A program made the position numbers and the translations under genes. A stretch of 64,000 bases of DNA from Arenibacter sp. F26102. Its GTDB lineage: Bacteria > Bacteroidota > Bacteroidia > Flavobacteriales > Flavobacteriaceae. The notes beneath the pieces are model-generated. The model saw only the letters and a program-made list of their open reading frames with translations, was not told the DNA's origin and did no database searches. The stretch spans positions 1 through 64,000 of the forward strand of contig NZ_JALKBC010000008.1 in the NCBI RefSeq assembly GCF_023015865.1, written 5' to 3'. How positions within the stretch are numbered: the first letter of the stretch is position 1; the number at the start of each line of letters is the position of its first letter. Below are positions 43,640 to 53,421 of this stretch, one piece after another.

Positions 43640-44989
43640 ATGAAAGCAAAATTAATTTCCGTTACAGGCGTCTGGATTCTCATTCTGATATTCGGTTCCT
43701 GCGAGAAAGATGAGCTGGAAACACAAGATTTCTCAGAGTCATTTAACAATGGGATGATCAAATCCTATAGTAGTGAAGCTGTTCTTAAATGGAATAATGC
43801 CATTTTGGTGATTGACGATTTATTCCCACCTCCAGCTGAAGCCAAGATCTATACTATGGTAACTTTGGCCATGCATGATGCACTTAATAATATAGTGCCG
43901 AAGTATGAAACATATGCTTTGAACAATTCTTCAGTCAATGCCAAGGATTTATCGAAGAAGAACATCTCACATGTAGCTGATGCTGCCGTAGCACAAGCTG
44001 CCCATGATGTTTTGATCGCCTTATATCCGTCATCTACGGAAAGTGCGAACGATTTATTATCAAGTAGTCTTGCGGCAATTACCAATGACGAGTACAAACA
44101 AAAGGGAATTGAGATTGGGCAAAATGCGGCCTCCGCAATTCTAACAAAAAGACAAAACGATATTCCACTTGGTTTTAGTACTTATAATGAAGGAAGCGTA
44201 CCAGGGACCCACCAATCCAATTACATGCCTTGGTTAATGGAAAATGCGCCTATTTGGCCTGCAAATGCAGTATATGCCTCCAACCTGGCACAATTAACGC
44301 CATTTGGGATTAAGACCAGCAATCAATTTAGGGCAAGGCCACCCTATGCAATTGATTCCCCTGAATATACAGCCGATTATGAAGAAACGAATCGTTTGGG
44401 ATGTACAGGCTGTACAGAAAGAACTGCAGAACAGACACAATTAGGGACTTTTTGGATCGAAAATTTATCGAGTTCCATGAACAGGATAGGAAGGTTGTTG
44501 GCCGTGAATAAAAATTTAAATGGTTGGGAAACTGCCCGATTACTTGCTATTACACAGATGGCACAAATAGATGCCATTATCAGTTCATTCGAAGGAAAAT
44601 ATCATTATAAATATTGGAGACCCATTACTGCCATCAGGGCTGGGGATTCAGATGGTAATGACAATACCTCGAGTGATTTAGCATGGACAACTGATTTTGT
44701 GACACCTCCAACGCCGGAATATCCTTCCACACATGCTGAAACTGGTGGGGCGGCAGCAGAGGTGTTCAAGTTATTTTTTGGCACGGATAATATTTCATTT
44801 TCTATGACTAGTCCCTACTATTTACCGGGTGTTGAAAAAGACATTTCCAGCTTCAGCCAAGTGGCAAATGAAGCGGCCTTATCTAGAATTTATATTGGAT
44901 ATCACTTCAGAAATGCCGTTGAGCAAGGTCTTCTGGAGGGTAGGAAATTGGGTAAATATGTCTATAATAATAACCTCAGGGAATTATAA
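43640..44989 (+). CDS. vanadium-haloperoxidase / PAP2-like lipoprotein
   Basis: This encodes a 449-residue lipoprotein (lipobox FGSC, Cys21) with the vanadium-dependent haloperoxidase / PAP2 phosphatase fold in its C-terminal half. Signature residues are Lys320 and Arg327-Pro328 (KYHYKYWRP), Pro362-Ser-Thr-His365 (YPSTHAE), and Arg416 with His422 (SRIYIGYHF). The vanadate/phosphate site is thus complete; the usual Asp after the last motif is Asn425. The protein could be a bromo-/iodoperoxidase or an acid phosphatase; sequence does not decide. It lies between the two halves of a broken GNAT gene. Confidence 0.85.
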   Translation: MKAKLISVTGVWILILIFGSCEKDELETQDFSESFNNGMIKSYSSEAVLKWNNAILVIDDLFPPPAEAKIYTMVTLAMHDALNNIVPKYETYALNNSSVNAKDLSKKNISHVADAAVAQAAHDVLIALYPSSTESANDLLSSSLAAITNDEYKQKGIEIGQNAASAILTKRQNDIPLGFSTYNEGSVPGTHQSNYMPWLMENAPIWPANAVYASNLAQLTPFGIKTSNQFRARPPYAIDSPEYTADYEETNRLGCTGCTERTAEQTQLGTFWIENLSSSMNRIGRLLAVNKNLNGWETARLLAITQMAQIDAIISSFEGKYHYKYWRPITAIRAGDSDGNDNTSSDLAWTTDFVTPPTPEYPSTHAETGGAAAEVFKLFFGTDNISFSMTSPYYLPGVEKDISSFSQVANEAALSRIYIGYHFRNAVEQGLLEGRKLGKYVYNNNLREL

Positions 44990-45108
44990 AGAATAATCAG
45001 TAAAATTTATTTTCAAGATCCAGTCCAATATCCAGGCTGGATCTTGTTAATAAAAAATTGAAGACTTAGTTAAGATATCCTGTCAATCTCCTCCAAACAA
45101 ATACCGAC

Positions 45109-45270
45109 CTACTGAGTTGTGACATGATCAAGATTAAATGCATCGCTGGATAAGCTGTTGGAGACTTCTCTATAGTTTCTCCCAAAGGGCAATTCAATTT
45201 TTCGTATTTCTACATCATTCTTAGCGTAGGTAGTCACTTTATTGGTAGACACAATAAAGGAGCGATGTAG
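45109..45270 (-). pseudogene. C-terminal fragment of a LytTR response regulator
   Basis: On the minus strand this reads LHRSFIVSTNKVTTYAKNDV, then EIRKIELPFGRNYREV, the DNA-binding LytTR domain end of a response regulator, and stops at 45109. The receiver domain and the start of the LytTR domain are absent. It abuts the GNAT C-terminal fragment with only two bases between them, so two unrelated genes were joined here by rearrangement. Confidence 0.75.
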
Positions 45271-45272
45271 CG

Positions 45273-45427
45273 TTCAATGAATTGGTATTGAAGCCATTAG
45301 TGCCATCACATCCAAAAACAATGTTTCCTCCCAAAAGCTTCTGGAAAAACTAGGTCTGGAATTAATTGGAACAACAAAACTTCCCAATGATAATCAGGAC
45401 CTGCTCCTTTATAAAATTGAAAAATAA
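45273..45427 (+). pseudogene. C-terminal fragment of a GNAT acetyltransferase
   Basis: FNE and then, after a one-base deletion, GIEAISAITSKNNVSSQKLL followed by EKLGLELIGTTKL and DLLLYKIEK: the end of the RimJ/RimL-type acetyltransferase whose start is at 43412. The middle ~80 residues of the domain are not found in between. There is no start codon, so it is not expressed as a functional protein. Confidence 0.75.
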
Positions 45428-45557
45428 AAGGGTACTCACGAAAAACTTTACCCTAGCAAGGTATTGGGATACAATTTGTTTTGTGTTTACTATCTTAGAG
45501 AGATAAAAGGTAAATTGAGGAATAACTTTATTCTTTTGTAGTATGTAACGCCAATAA

Positions 45558-46082
45558 ATGAAATACCTACTTACAGGACAGGAAACCGAAAGGTTAAAAT
45601 TTAGACTACTTAAAGCTGAGGATTTCGATTCTTGGGTGAATTTATTTAAAGCAGATAAAGTTGCGGAATATTTAGACCTTGATCCTAAACTAACGGAACG
45701 GGAATTATGCCAGATTTGGTTTGATAAAGCTTTTCATAGATACGAAAATAATCTGGGCGGAATGAATGTTCTGATCGATAAAAAAACAAACCGACTTGTT
45801 GGTCAATGTGGGCTCTTAGTGCAAAACATTGAAGCTACGGATCGATTGGAAATAGGGTACTCTATCCTTCCTGAGTTTTGGAAAAAGGGTTTCGCCATTG
45901 AAGCGGCTACAAAATGCAAAAATTATGCTTTTGAGAATAATTTTGCAGATTCATTGATCTCTATGATTCATATAGATAATCTAAGCTCGGAAAAAGTGGC
46001 TTTGAGAAATGGAATGATATTTGAAAAAAGGATAAAATCCTTCAATATTTTTCGGATAGATAAAGAGAATTGGAATCAATAA
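45558..46082 (+). CDS. GNAT family N-acetyltransferase (RimJ/RimL type)
   Basis: This encodes a 174-residue intact acetyltransferase. The opening TERLKFRLLKAEDFDSWV is typical. The acetyl-CoA region has RLEIGYSILPEFWKKGFAIE with the Q/RxxGxG/A loop reading FWKKGFA. The final strand SLISMIHIDNLSSEKVALRN is the family's last motif. It acetylates an amino group on a protein N-terminus, antibiotic or metabolite; no substrate can be named. It differs from the broken GNAT just upstream, so it is a separate family member, not its repair copy. Confidence 0.9.
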   Translation: MKYLLTGQETERLKFRLLKAEDFDSWVNLFKADKVAEYLDLDPKLTERELCQIWFDKAFHRYENNLGGMNVLIDKKTNRLVGQCGLLVQNIEATDRLEIGYSILPEFWKKGFAIEAATKCKNYAFENNFADSLISMIHIDNLSSEKVALRNGMIFEKRIKSFNIFRIDKENWNQ

Positions 46083-46277
46083 ATACTAGTGTACAACACA
46101 GTGTGGTATGAAAAGTACTTCACATTTAGATAATCATTGGTTATTCAAAAATAACCCGTCCTTAAACCTAAAATAGGACAGTACTTTTATAAATTGGATT
46201 CACTACCTTAGACATATTAGTACGATGATTAAGGATAATTAACAATTGGATATAATTTAAAACCGAACCGCAAAGAA

Positions 46278-47144
46278 GTGATCAATGCATATGAATACTT
46301 TAAAAACCATCCCAAATTCAACAAACTTGTTGGTAATGATTTCCTATTTGTAGAATATAAATGCCCTATCAATATTGAAGAATATCAATTGTGGGTGGAG
46401 AATCATTTAATCACTTATGTAATTAGTGGTAAAAAGGATTGGATTGCCCCTAACAGAACGTATAAATTAACTGCAGGAGAGGCACTTTTTATTAGAAAAG
46501 GTGTTTATACCACAAAGCAATACCTGGAAAACGATTATTGTGTAATACTATTTTTTATCAACGATAAATTCATTAAAAGGTTTATTAATGAGAATGAATC
46601 CTTTCAAAAGGATCAGAAGCATGAGAAACTACATAACCTTATTTTCAATATTAATACAAATGATTCCTTTCACATTTTAATAGAAAGCATCTTTCTTTAT
46701 TTGAAGAAAGGTGACTTAATACCCCCTAGCCTTGTTGAAATTAAGTTTAAAGAACTCTTGTATAATTTGGTTCTAAATCCAAAGAATAAAGAACTATTAA
46801 ATTTTTTCAATTCAATTCCCGAGAGCAATAAGAGCGCAATTGAGAATATAATGTTGGAAAACTTTCAGTACAATCTAAAAATAGAAGATTTTGCCAAATT
46901 ATGTGGAAAAAGTCTATCCACATTCAAACGGGAATTCAAAGAATATTTCAACACCACACCTGGAAAATGGCTAATAAACAAAAGACTGGATTATTCTAAG
47001 GTGTTATTAATCGGAACCAATTTAACCGTAAGTGAAGTGGGATATGATAGTGGTTTCAAAAATAACTCCCATTTTATCCAAGCATTTAAAAAGAAAACCA
47101 AATTAACTCCAAGTCAGTATAAAACAAATAATTCTTCCCATTAA
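46278..47144 (+). CDS. AraC family transcriptional regulator
   Basis: This encodes a 288-residue regulator starting at GTG. The cupin-like sensor half (ITYVISGKKDWIAPNRTYKL, GEALFIRKGVYTTKQYL) is followed by the AraC domain (LCGKSLSTFKREFKEYFNTT; SGFKNNSHFIQAFKKKTKLT). It matches the regulator at 23335 in length and motif order, so the two are paralogues. It precedes the mddA-like gene by 111 bp in the same direction and is a candidate regulator of it. Confidence 0.9.
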   Translation: MINAYEYFKNHPKFNKLVGNDFLFVEYKCPINIEEYQLWVENHLITYVISGKKDWIAPNRTYKLTAGEALFIRKGVYTTKQYLENDYCVILFFINDKFIKRFINENESFQKDQKHEKLHNLIFNINTNDSFHILIESIFLYLKKGDLIPPSLVEIKFKELLYNLVLNPKNKELLNFFNSIPESNKSAIENIMLENFQYNLKIEDFAKLCGKSLSTFKREFKEYFNTTPGKWLINKRLDYSKVLLIGTNLTVSEVGYDSGFKNNSHFIQAFKKKTKLTPSQYKTNNSSH

Positions 47145-47255
47145 CTCCATGATTTTCTTACCTGGACTTTAGAGCATATCATTTGAACTTTTCAACAAGG
47201 CTTTACAGGTTTATTTAATTGAAATTTATACAACTAATCAAATCAATTAAGTAAG

Positions 47256-48002
47256 ATGAAGAAAATTCTAGTTTTAATATATGGAGCATTGGCATATTTA
47301 GTATTTCTGGTTGCATTTATTTATGCTATTGGTTTTGTTGGTAATATGTTTGTTCCTAAGACAATAGATTCTGTTGGGGATTTACCCCTGCCAAAAGCAT
47401 TTTTTATTAATGTTATTCTGTTATCCGTATTCGCAATTCAACATAGTCTAATGGCAAGACCATCATTTAAAAAATGGTTTACTTCCTTTGTTAACCCTGC
47501 AATAGAAAGGAGTACCTATATACTTTTATCCAGTTTGGCGCTTATTCTGATCTATTGGCAATGGCAACCTATGACTTCTGTAGTTTGGAACGTTGAAAAT
47601 GAAATTATAGCTTTGATTTTAACCGCACTGTTTTTCTTAGGTTGGGTTATTGTTTTACTTTCTACCTTTATGATAAATCATTTTGAACTCTTTGGGTTGG
47701 CACAGATTTATAATAATTTAAAAAACAAAAAAACTCCGAATCCCAAGTTTCAGACCAACTATTTTTATAAGCTGGTTAGACACCCTATTATGTTGGGCTT
47801 TATCATTGCATTTTGGGCAACACCAACAATGACAGTTGGTCATCTTATGTTTACCTTAGTAACAACCCTGTACATTTTAATTGCAGTGAAGTACTTGGAA
47901 GAAAAAGATCTTCAAAAGAGTATTGGAGAAAAGTACCTAACCTATCAAAAAGAAGTACCTATGATAGTACCTTTTACTAAAATAAAGAAAAGAATTGGGT
48001 AG
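47256..48002 (+). CDS. mddA: methanethiol S-methyltransferase-like (MddA/NnrU family)
   Basis: This encodes a 248-residue membrane protein with about five transmembrane helices, in the isoprenylcysteine carboxyl methyltransferase/NnrU superfamily. It carries motifs shared with MddA: FVPKTIDSV, FAIQHSLMARPSFKKW, ERSTYILLSSLALILIYWQW, TFMINHFELFGLAQIY, and the SAM-site end LVRHPIMLGFIIAFWATPTM. MddA methylates methanethiol to dimethyl sulfide with SAM. The assignment rests on recall of these motifs. It could also be a relative acting on another thiol. An AraC gene lies directly upstream. Confidence 0.75.
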   Translation: MKKILVLIYGALAYLVFLVAFIYAIGFVGNMFVPKTIDSVGDLPLPKAFFINVILLSVFAIQHSLMARPSFKKWFTSFVNPAIERSTYILLSSLALILIYWQWQPMTSVVWNVENEIIALILTALFFLGWVIVLLSTFMINHFELFGLAQIYNNLKNKKTPNPKFQTNYFYKLVRHPIMLGFIIAFWATPTMTVGHLMFTLVTTLYILIAVKYLEEKDLQKSIGEKYLTYQKEVPMIVPFTKIKKRIG

Positions 48003-48075
48003 CTTGTATATCTGATAACCAATTATTCACAATTAAAAAATAAGACTAGGTGGGTATTAAAAAAATAATCTAATA

Positions 48076-48930
48076 GTGGACAGAGAGGATATAAAAATTC
48101 AATGCAAGGACGGTTTTGAATTGGCCGGGACATTGTATAGGCCAATAACAATTAAAGGGGCCATTATGATTGCTCCGGCCACTGGTATAAAAAGGAGATT
48201 TTATAACTCGCTGGCCTCCTATTTGGCAGATAATGGCTACGGAGTAATATGTTTTGACAATAGAGGGGTTGGCGACTCAAAAAAAGGCGATATCAACCAA
48301 ATAAATGCCTCTCTTGTCAATTGGGGCAGGCTGGATATGTCTGCGGTACTGGAAAAATTAAAAATATCTTTCCCCAATCAATCCTACTATCTAATTGGTC
48401 ATAGTGCCGGAGGACAGTTAGTTGGCTTAATGGAAAATGCTGCGGAAATAAAATCTATGTTCAATTTTGCAGCATCATCGGGAAGTCTAAAAAACATGAA
48501 CTATCCCTATAAATTATTTGCCTCCTTTTACCTCAATGCATTTATCCCTTTTAGTAATTTTTTTTTCGGAGTAACAAACTCCCAATGGGTGGGCATGGGG
48601 GAACCATTACCGAAAATAGTGGCACAACAATGGTCCAGATGGTGCAACGGAAAAGGATATTCTGCCACCGATTTTGGAAAGGAAATTAAAGAACATATTT
48701 ATGACGAATTAGAATTCCCTTCTCTGTGGCTGTACGCAAAAGATGACCAAATAGCGAATTATGTAAATGTAAGGGATATGACCTTAGTCTATACCAAATC
48801 GAGGGCAGAGATTATTTTGATCGATCCCAAGGAATTAAGCTCAAAGCAATTGGGCCATATGGGTTTTTTCAGTTCCAAAAACAAGGAATTGTGGACCTAT
48901 ACTTTGGATTGGTTAAATAAACATGAATAA
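48076..48930 (+). CDS. alpha/beta hydrolase
   Basis: This encodes a 284-residue cytosolic hydrolase starting at GTG. The nucleophile elbow is LIGHSAGGQL (Ser within G-H-S-A-G). An early MIAPATGIKRRFY segment supplies the oxyanion region, and FDNRGVGDSKKG follows. Acid and His are likely in LWLYAKDDQIANY and LGHMGFFSS. It resembles the serine aminopeptidase-like COG4757 group, whose substrates are unknown. It begins 74 bp after the mddA-like gene, so the two may share a transcript. Confidence 0.85.
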   Translation: MDREDIKIQCKDGFELAGTLYRPITIKGAIMIAPATGIKRRFYNSLASYLADNGYGVICFDNRGVGDSKKGDINQINASLVNWGRLDMSAVLEKLKISFPNQSYYLIGHSAGGQLVGLMENAAEIKSMFNFAASSGSLKNMNYPYKLFASFYLNAFIPFSNFFFGVTNSQWVGMGEPLPKIVAQQWSRWCNGKGYSATDFGKEIKEHIYDELEFPSLWLYAKDDQIANYVNVRDMTLVYTKSRAEIILIDPKELSSKQLGHMGFFSSKNKELWTYTLDWLNKHE

Positions 48931-49188
48931 AGAACAGCAACTCCCAATCATAATAATTTTACAAAACCTCCACTAAAAAACATTGGTATATTCGGATAAT
49001 TATTCGTAATTTTTTATTACTATTTTTATAAAAAGTCCAAATGTACTCCCGATTGTCTTATAGGATAGGCTTTTTAAAATGTTGCCCCCATCAACATTCT
49101 TAAGCACATGAATGTAACACTATCCCGTAACCTTCATTCTGGATTTTCGATGCTATATTTTTAAATTTTAATTATTAAATATCATATC

Positions 49189-49581
49189 ATGAAAAATGGA
49201 AATCCAGTAGTTTGGTTCGAAATTTATGTTGACGACCTAAAAAGAGCTAAAAAATTCTACGAAACAGTATTTCAACTTGAATTGAACGAAATGCCAATGC
49301 CAGATACCGCAGATGCCAGCATGAAAATGTTGTTTTTTCCGAGCAATATGGAAGCCAAAAACAGTGCTTCCGGGGCATTGGTGAAAATGGAAGGATTTAA
49401 AGCCGGTAACAATAGTACTATTGTCTATTTTATGAGTGAAGATTGCAGTAAGGAGGAATCCAGAATAGCAGCAGCAGGTGGAAGTATTTCCAAATCCAAA
49501 ACATCATTGGGCGATTATGGTTTTATGGTTCTCGCAGCGGATACTGAAGGCAATATGATCGGAGTACACTCTATGAAATAA
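49189..49581 (+). CDS. VOC family protein
   Basis: This encodes a 130-residue single-module VOC protein. WFEIYVDDLKRAKKFYETVF opens the fold, KSKTSLGDYGFMVLAADTEG forms the last strands, and GVHSMK ends it. It is the cytosolic counterpart of the VOC module at 20934. The second expected His ligand is not obvious, so metal binding is uncertain. The DUF4256 gene follows 34 bp later and may be co-transcribed. Confidence 0.88.
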   Translation: MKNGNPVVWFEIYVDDLKRAKKFYETVFQLELNEMPMPDTADASMKMLFFPSNMEAKNSASGALVKMEGFKAGNNSTIVYFMSEDCSKEESRIAAAGGSISKSKTSLGDYGFMVLAADTEGNMIGVHSMK

Positions 49582-49615
49582 ATGGAAAGCCCAACTAAAC
49601 AATGTCCACCGAATA

Positions 49616-50176
49616 ATGAGCACAATGAAGTTAACCGAAAATGGGAATGCTACTATTCTAGAGATCTTAAAAGTCAGATTTAACCAAAATATAGACCGTC
49701 ATAAAGGCTTTGAATGGAACGCTATAGAAAATAGACTAAAGGACGATCCCAGCAAACTTTGGTCCCTTAACGCAATGGAGAAATCAGGGGGTGAACCGGA
49801 TGTGGTCGATTTTGATTTGGAAAAGGGGGAATATCTCTTTTTCGATTGTTCAGCTGAAAGTCCAACTGGTAGAAGAAGCGCCTGCTATGACCATGAGGCC
49901 CAAGAATCCCGGAAAAAATTCAAACCCGACAACAACGCCTGTGACTTGGCAGCTGCTATGGGAGTCAACATACTAAATGAGGAGCAATACAGATATCTGC
50001 AAAAATTGGGAAAATTTGACGCAAAGACCTCCAGTTGGATACAGACTCCATATGCTATTAGAAAACTGGGAGGTGCTTTGTTTGCGGATTTTAGATACAA
50101 CCATGTTTTTATTTATCATAATGGAGCCGATTCCTATTATGCCGCTAGAGGTTTTCGAGCCTCTTTGAGGGTTTGA
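49616..50176 (+). CDS. DUF4256 family protein
   Basis: This encodes a 186-residue cytosolic protein of the DUF4256 family, full length. Typical blocks are HKGFEWNAIENRLKDDPSKL, FDCSAESPTGRRSACYD, and FDAKTSSWIQTPYAIRKLGG followed by ALFADFRYN. Homologues often sit next to VOC (PhnB-like) genes, as here, but the function is unknown. It follows the VOC gene at 49189 by 34 bp. Confidence 0.88.
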   Translation: MSTMKLTENGNATILEILKVRFNQNIDRHKGFEWNAIENRLKDDPSKLWSLNAMEKSGGEPDVVDFDLEKGEYLFFDCSAESPTGRRSACYDHEAQESRKKFKPDNNACDLAAAMGVNILNEEQYRYLQKLGKFDAKTSSWIQTPYAIRKLGGALFADFRYNHVFIYHNGADSYYAARGFRASLRV

Positions 50177-50349
50177 ACGAGCATAAAACTTATTGGCAAT
50201 TAGGCAATAAAGCGTTGGATTCTACAATTTTATTTAGAGTCTTACAAAATAAAAACCGGGTGTTTTAAAGAGAAATAGAATTCCCTATTCCTCCAATTAA
50301 CTAAAGTTTATTGCTATATTTCTTTTCTTTAATTCTAAAATCCAACCAC

Positions 50350-51525
50350 ATGTCATTCAATAGACGTAAATTTATTAGTCAATCTTTTGCCTCAGCTGCT
50401 GGAATGGCGACTGCTGCCATGATACCAACACAAATGTTTGGCAATAATTTACACAACACAGCAAGACCAGAAGAAATTATACTAAAACCCAATAATCCTG
50501 CCGGGAACAAAGAAAGCATTAAGTTTTCCGTAATAGGCTTAAATCACGGGCACATCTACGGTATGGTAGACTCGCTCATCAACGGTGGCGGCACTATGGT
50601 GGCCGTATATGCCAAAGAGCAAGAATTGTTAAAGGATTTTACCAAACGCTACCCCAAGGTTAAAATAGCGAAAAGCGAAAAGGAAATTATCGAGGACAGT
50701 TCAATTCAGGTGGTGGCTAGTGCTTCCATTCCTATCGAAAGGGCTCCCCTTGGCATTCTTGTTATGCAGGCTGGTAAGGATTTTATGACGGATAAGCCCG
50801 GTATCTTGACCTTGGATCAATTTAAAGAAGTAAAAAAAGTACAGCAGGAAACAAAGCGAATTTATTCAATAGTTTATAGTGAACGTTTAGGCAACCCAGC
50901 CTCCGTAAAGGCTGCAGAACTGGTCAGCGCTGGAGCCATAGGAAAGGTAGTACAGACTATTGGACTTGGACCACACCGCATGCGACCTGAATCTCGCGCA
51001 GAATGGTTTTTTGACCCTAACAAAGCGGGAGGAATTTTATGTGATATAGGTTCCCACCAATGCGACCAATTTCTTTTTTACACCAACTCCCAACAAGCGC
51101 AAGTCAATTATTCACAGATTGGGAATTTTAACAATATGCATAATCCAACTTATCAAGATTTTGGTGATATGAGTGTTAGAAGTCCACACGCTACTGGCTA
51201 TATAAGAATCGACTGGTTTACCCCGGATGGCCTTGGGACCTGGGGAGATGGCAGAACATTCATTTTAGGGACCGAAGGCTATATAGAAATGCGAAAGTAT
51301 ATTGATATTGCAGGTCGTGAAGGAGGAAATCATTTGTTTTTGGTGAATCAAAAAGAAACGAAATATTACAACTGTTCCAATGTATATATGCCTTATGGCG
51401 AACAACTGGTAAACGATGTAGTGCACCGTACTGAAACCGCCATGTCCCAGGACCACTGCTTCCTTGCAACGGAATTAGCTTTAATTGGGCAGCAACAGGC
51501 TCATAAAATAAATGTTGGAACCTAA
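50350..51525 (+). CDS. Gfo/Idh/MocA family oxidoreductase, Tat-exported
   Basis: This encodes a 391-residue oxidoreductase. The ATG at 50350 gives a proper twin-arginine signal (FNRRKFISQSFASAAG); the open frame upstream adds residues that do not fit. The Rossmann domain begins IKFSVIGLNHGH, where a single Gly replaces the classic GxGxxG. The conserved Lys-Pro site reads FMTDKPGIL. The C-terminal domain contains GGILCDIGSHQCDQFLFYT, with the catalytic-type His. It is a second Tat-exported member besides 5453. The substrate is probably a sugar or sugar acid; GH105 lies 750 bp downstream. Confidence 0.88.
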   Translation: MSFNRRKFISQSFASAAGMATAAMIPTQMFGNNLHNTARPEEIILKPNNPAGNKESIKFSVIGLNHGHIYGMVDSLINGGGTMVAVYAKEQELLKDFTKRYPKVKIAKSEKEIIEDSSIQVVASASIPIERAPLGILVMQAGKDFMTDKPGILTLDQFKEVKKVQQETKRIYSIVYSERLGNPASVKAAELVSAGAIGKVVQTIGLGPHRMRPESRAEWFFDPNKAGGILCDIGSHQCDQFLFYTNSQQAQVNYSQIGNFNNMHNPTYQDFGDMSVRSPHATGYIRIDWFTPDGLGTWGDGRTFILGTEGYIEMRKYIDIAGREGGNHLFLVNQKETKYYNCSNVYMPYGEQLVNDVVHRTETAMSQDHCFLATELALIGQQQAHKINVGT

Positions 51526-51669
51526 AAATTTACCTCTGGCTCACTGCGGAATTCCAAATTTATTTTCTTAGGGAGAGCTCTGAATTATTGTTATCATTAG
51601 TATAATTTTTAGGTAATATTAAAATTACCACATATACTCTTTTGATAAGCCTGCAAAAAACTGAATCTT

Positions 51670-52071
51670 ATGAGTGGAGAAACCAATATATCCAAATTAA
51701 TACATGGAATGTCCCCTAAATTAAACGAGGGCGAATACGTATTTTGTTCCGTTAAAGATATAACGACCATAGACCGCAAGGACACGATTTGTGAGTTCAA
51801 GGAAAAGGAAGGGACCACCATTGTTATTTCTAGAAATAAAGCAGACCAATTAAATCTACCCTATGAATTTTTAGCATCATGGATTACCCTAATGATTCAT
51901 TCCTCGCTTGAGGCAGTTGGTTTAACCGCCCTATTCTCCACAGAATTGGCCAAAAACAAAATAAGCTGCAACGTTATAGCCGGGTATTACCACGACCACA
52001 TCTTTGTTGATAAAAAAGATGCTGATAAAGCAATGCTGGTTTTAACGGCCCTGTCAGACAATGATAAGTAA
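51670..52071 (+). CDS. ACT domain protein (COG3602/DUF2241 type)
   Basis: This encodes a 133-residue protein with two ACT-like beta-alpha-beta repeats ([44 protein letters not shown]). COG3602 members are stand-alone ACT proteins that probably bind amino acids and regulate an unknown enzyme. The family's [11 protein letters not shown] signature is clear. It is a single gene between the oxidoreductase and GH105 genes. Confidence 0.85.
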   Translation: MSGETNISKLIHGMSPKLNEGEYVFCSVKDITTIDRKDTICEFKEKEGTTIVISRNKADQLNLPYEFLASWITLMIHSSLEAVGLTALFSTELAKNKISCNVIAGYYHDHIFVDKKDADKAMLVLTALSDNDK

Positions 52072-52273
52072 GTCCAACCCTTCACTTTTAAGTGATATTT
52101 ATTGACTCATTCAAAACCAAATTTCATCCTGCATTACAATATAATTACCATAAACCTGCGAAACATTTAGCTGGAAGTATTGATATGATTTTCACAGTTC
52201 AGGACTCCATTATTTTTATTATCTTTCGTTTTTTAACAAAAAAATAATCAACCATTAAAAAATTATTTAACTA

Positions 52274-53386
52274 ATGAACAAATCAAATATTCTGCAGGCA
52301 TTACTATTATTTGCCATTACTACCTTCTCTCAAGCACAGGAAATAAAGCCGACCGAAGTAAAACAGGTTATGGAAAAAGTGGCCGACTGGCAAATAGAAA
52401 ATTACGAAGGCCTGTACAGTGGACATTCCAAACCACACCACCCCTTGGACTGGACTAATGGAGCACTATATGTGGGCATGGTGAAATGGGCTGCCATGGC
52501 AGAAAATGACGAATATTACGAATGGCTTAAAGAAATTGGAGAAAAACACGAATGGCAATTACACCATAGGAAATATCATGCCGATGACCACACCGTTGGT
52601 CAATTATATATTGAGCTTTATCGCAAGTATCAGGATAAGGACATGATAGAACCAACCAAGGAGCAATTTAATTTTATTATGTACCATCCGGCGCAAACTT
52701 CCTTACATTGGAAGACTCCCTATCACCAGAGCAGGTGGAATTGGTGCGATGCCCTTTTTATGTCACCTCCGGTTTGGGCAAAACTATACAATTTAACAGG
52801 TGAGAAAAAGTATCTGGACTTTATGATGACAGAATTTAAGGCTACTACCGATTTCCTGTTCGACAAAAAGGAAAATCTCTATTACAGGGACGAAAGTTAT
52901 ATGGGCAAATTGGACAACGGTACCAAAATATTTTGGTCGCGGGGTAACGGTTGGGTATTTGCCGGGCTTGTTAATGTAATGAACGAATTAGACCCACAAA
53001 GTAAGGAGTACAAATACTTCCTGAATATTTACAAGAAAATGGCAAGTAAACTGCTTAAAATTCAAACCCCTCAAGGTCATTGGGCCATGAGTTTATTGGG
53101 ACAGGAATTTTATCCAACTCCGGAAACCAGTGGTACCTCATTTAATATTTACGGATTGGCATGGGGAATAAACCAAGGTATTTTGGATAAGGCAACCTAC
53201 GGTCCTGCCGTTCAAAAGGGTTGGAACGCATTGGTTGGCCATGTAACCCCAGAAGGCATGTTAGGTTATGTTCAGCCTATTGGTGCGGCACCAGGAAAGG
53301 CCTGGGCCGACAAAACCGAAGTTTATGGCACCGGGGCCTTTTTAAGTGCTGGTTCGGAAGTATATAAACTATACGGCGGAAAATAA
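52274..53386 (+). CDS. GH88/GH105-like unsaturated glycuronyl hydrolase
   Basis: This encodes a 370-residue exported hydrolase with a signal peptide (residues 1-21). The (alpha/alpha)6 barrel contains the conserved LDWTNGALYVGMVKWA helix, the DDHTVGQLYIELY segment with an active-site Asp, and SRWNWCDALFMSPPVW with the second catalytic Asp. It should cleave unsaturated galacturonyl or glucuronyl residues left by pectin, rhamnogalacturonan or ulvan lyases, by hydrating the double bond. No lyase is adjacent. A near-consensus -7 box (TATCTTTC) lies ~50 bp upstream, and a strong terminator follows. Confidence 0.9.
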   Translation: MNKSNILQALLLFAITTFSQAQEIKPTEVKQVMEKVADWQIENYEGLYSGHSKPHHPLDWTNGALYVGMVKWAAMAENDEYYEWLKEIGEKHEWQLHHRKYHADDHTVGQLYIELYRKYQDKDMIEPTKEQFNFIMYHPAQTSLHWKTPYHQSRWNWCDALFMSPPVWAKLYNLTGEKKYLDFMMTEFKATTDFLFDKKENLYYRDESYMGKLDNGTKIFWSRGNGWVFAGLVNVMNELDPQSKEYKYFLNIYKKMASKLLKIQTPQGHWAMSLLGQEFYPTPETSGTSFNIYGLAWGINQGILDKATYGPAVQKGWNALVGHVTPEGMLGYVQPIGAAPGKAWADKTEVYGTGAFLSAGSEVYKLYGGK

Positions 53387-53421
53387 TTACTATTTTTTAG
53401 CTCCCAGAACATTACTATATA

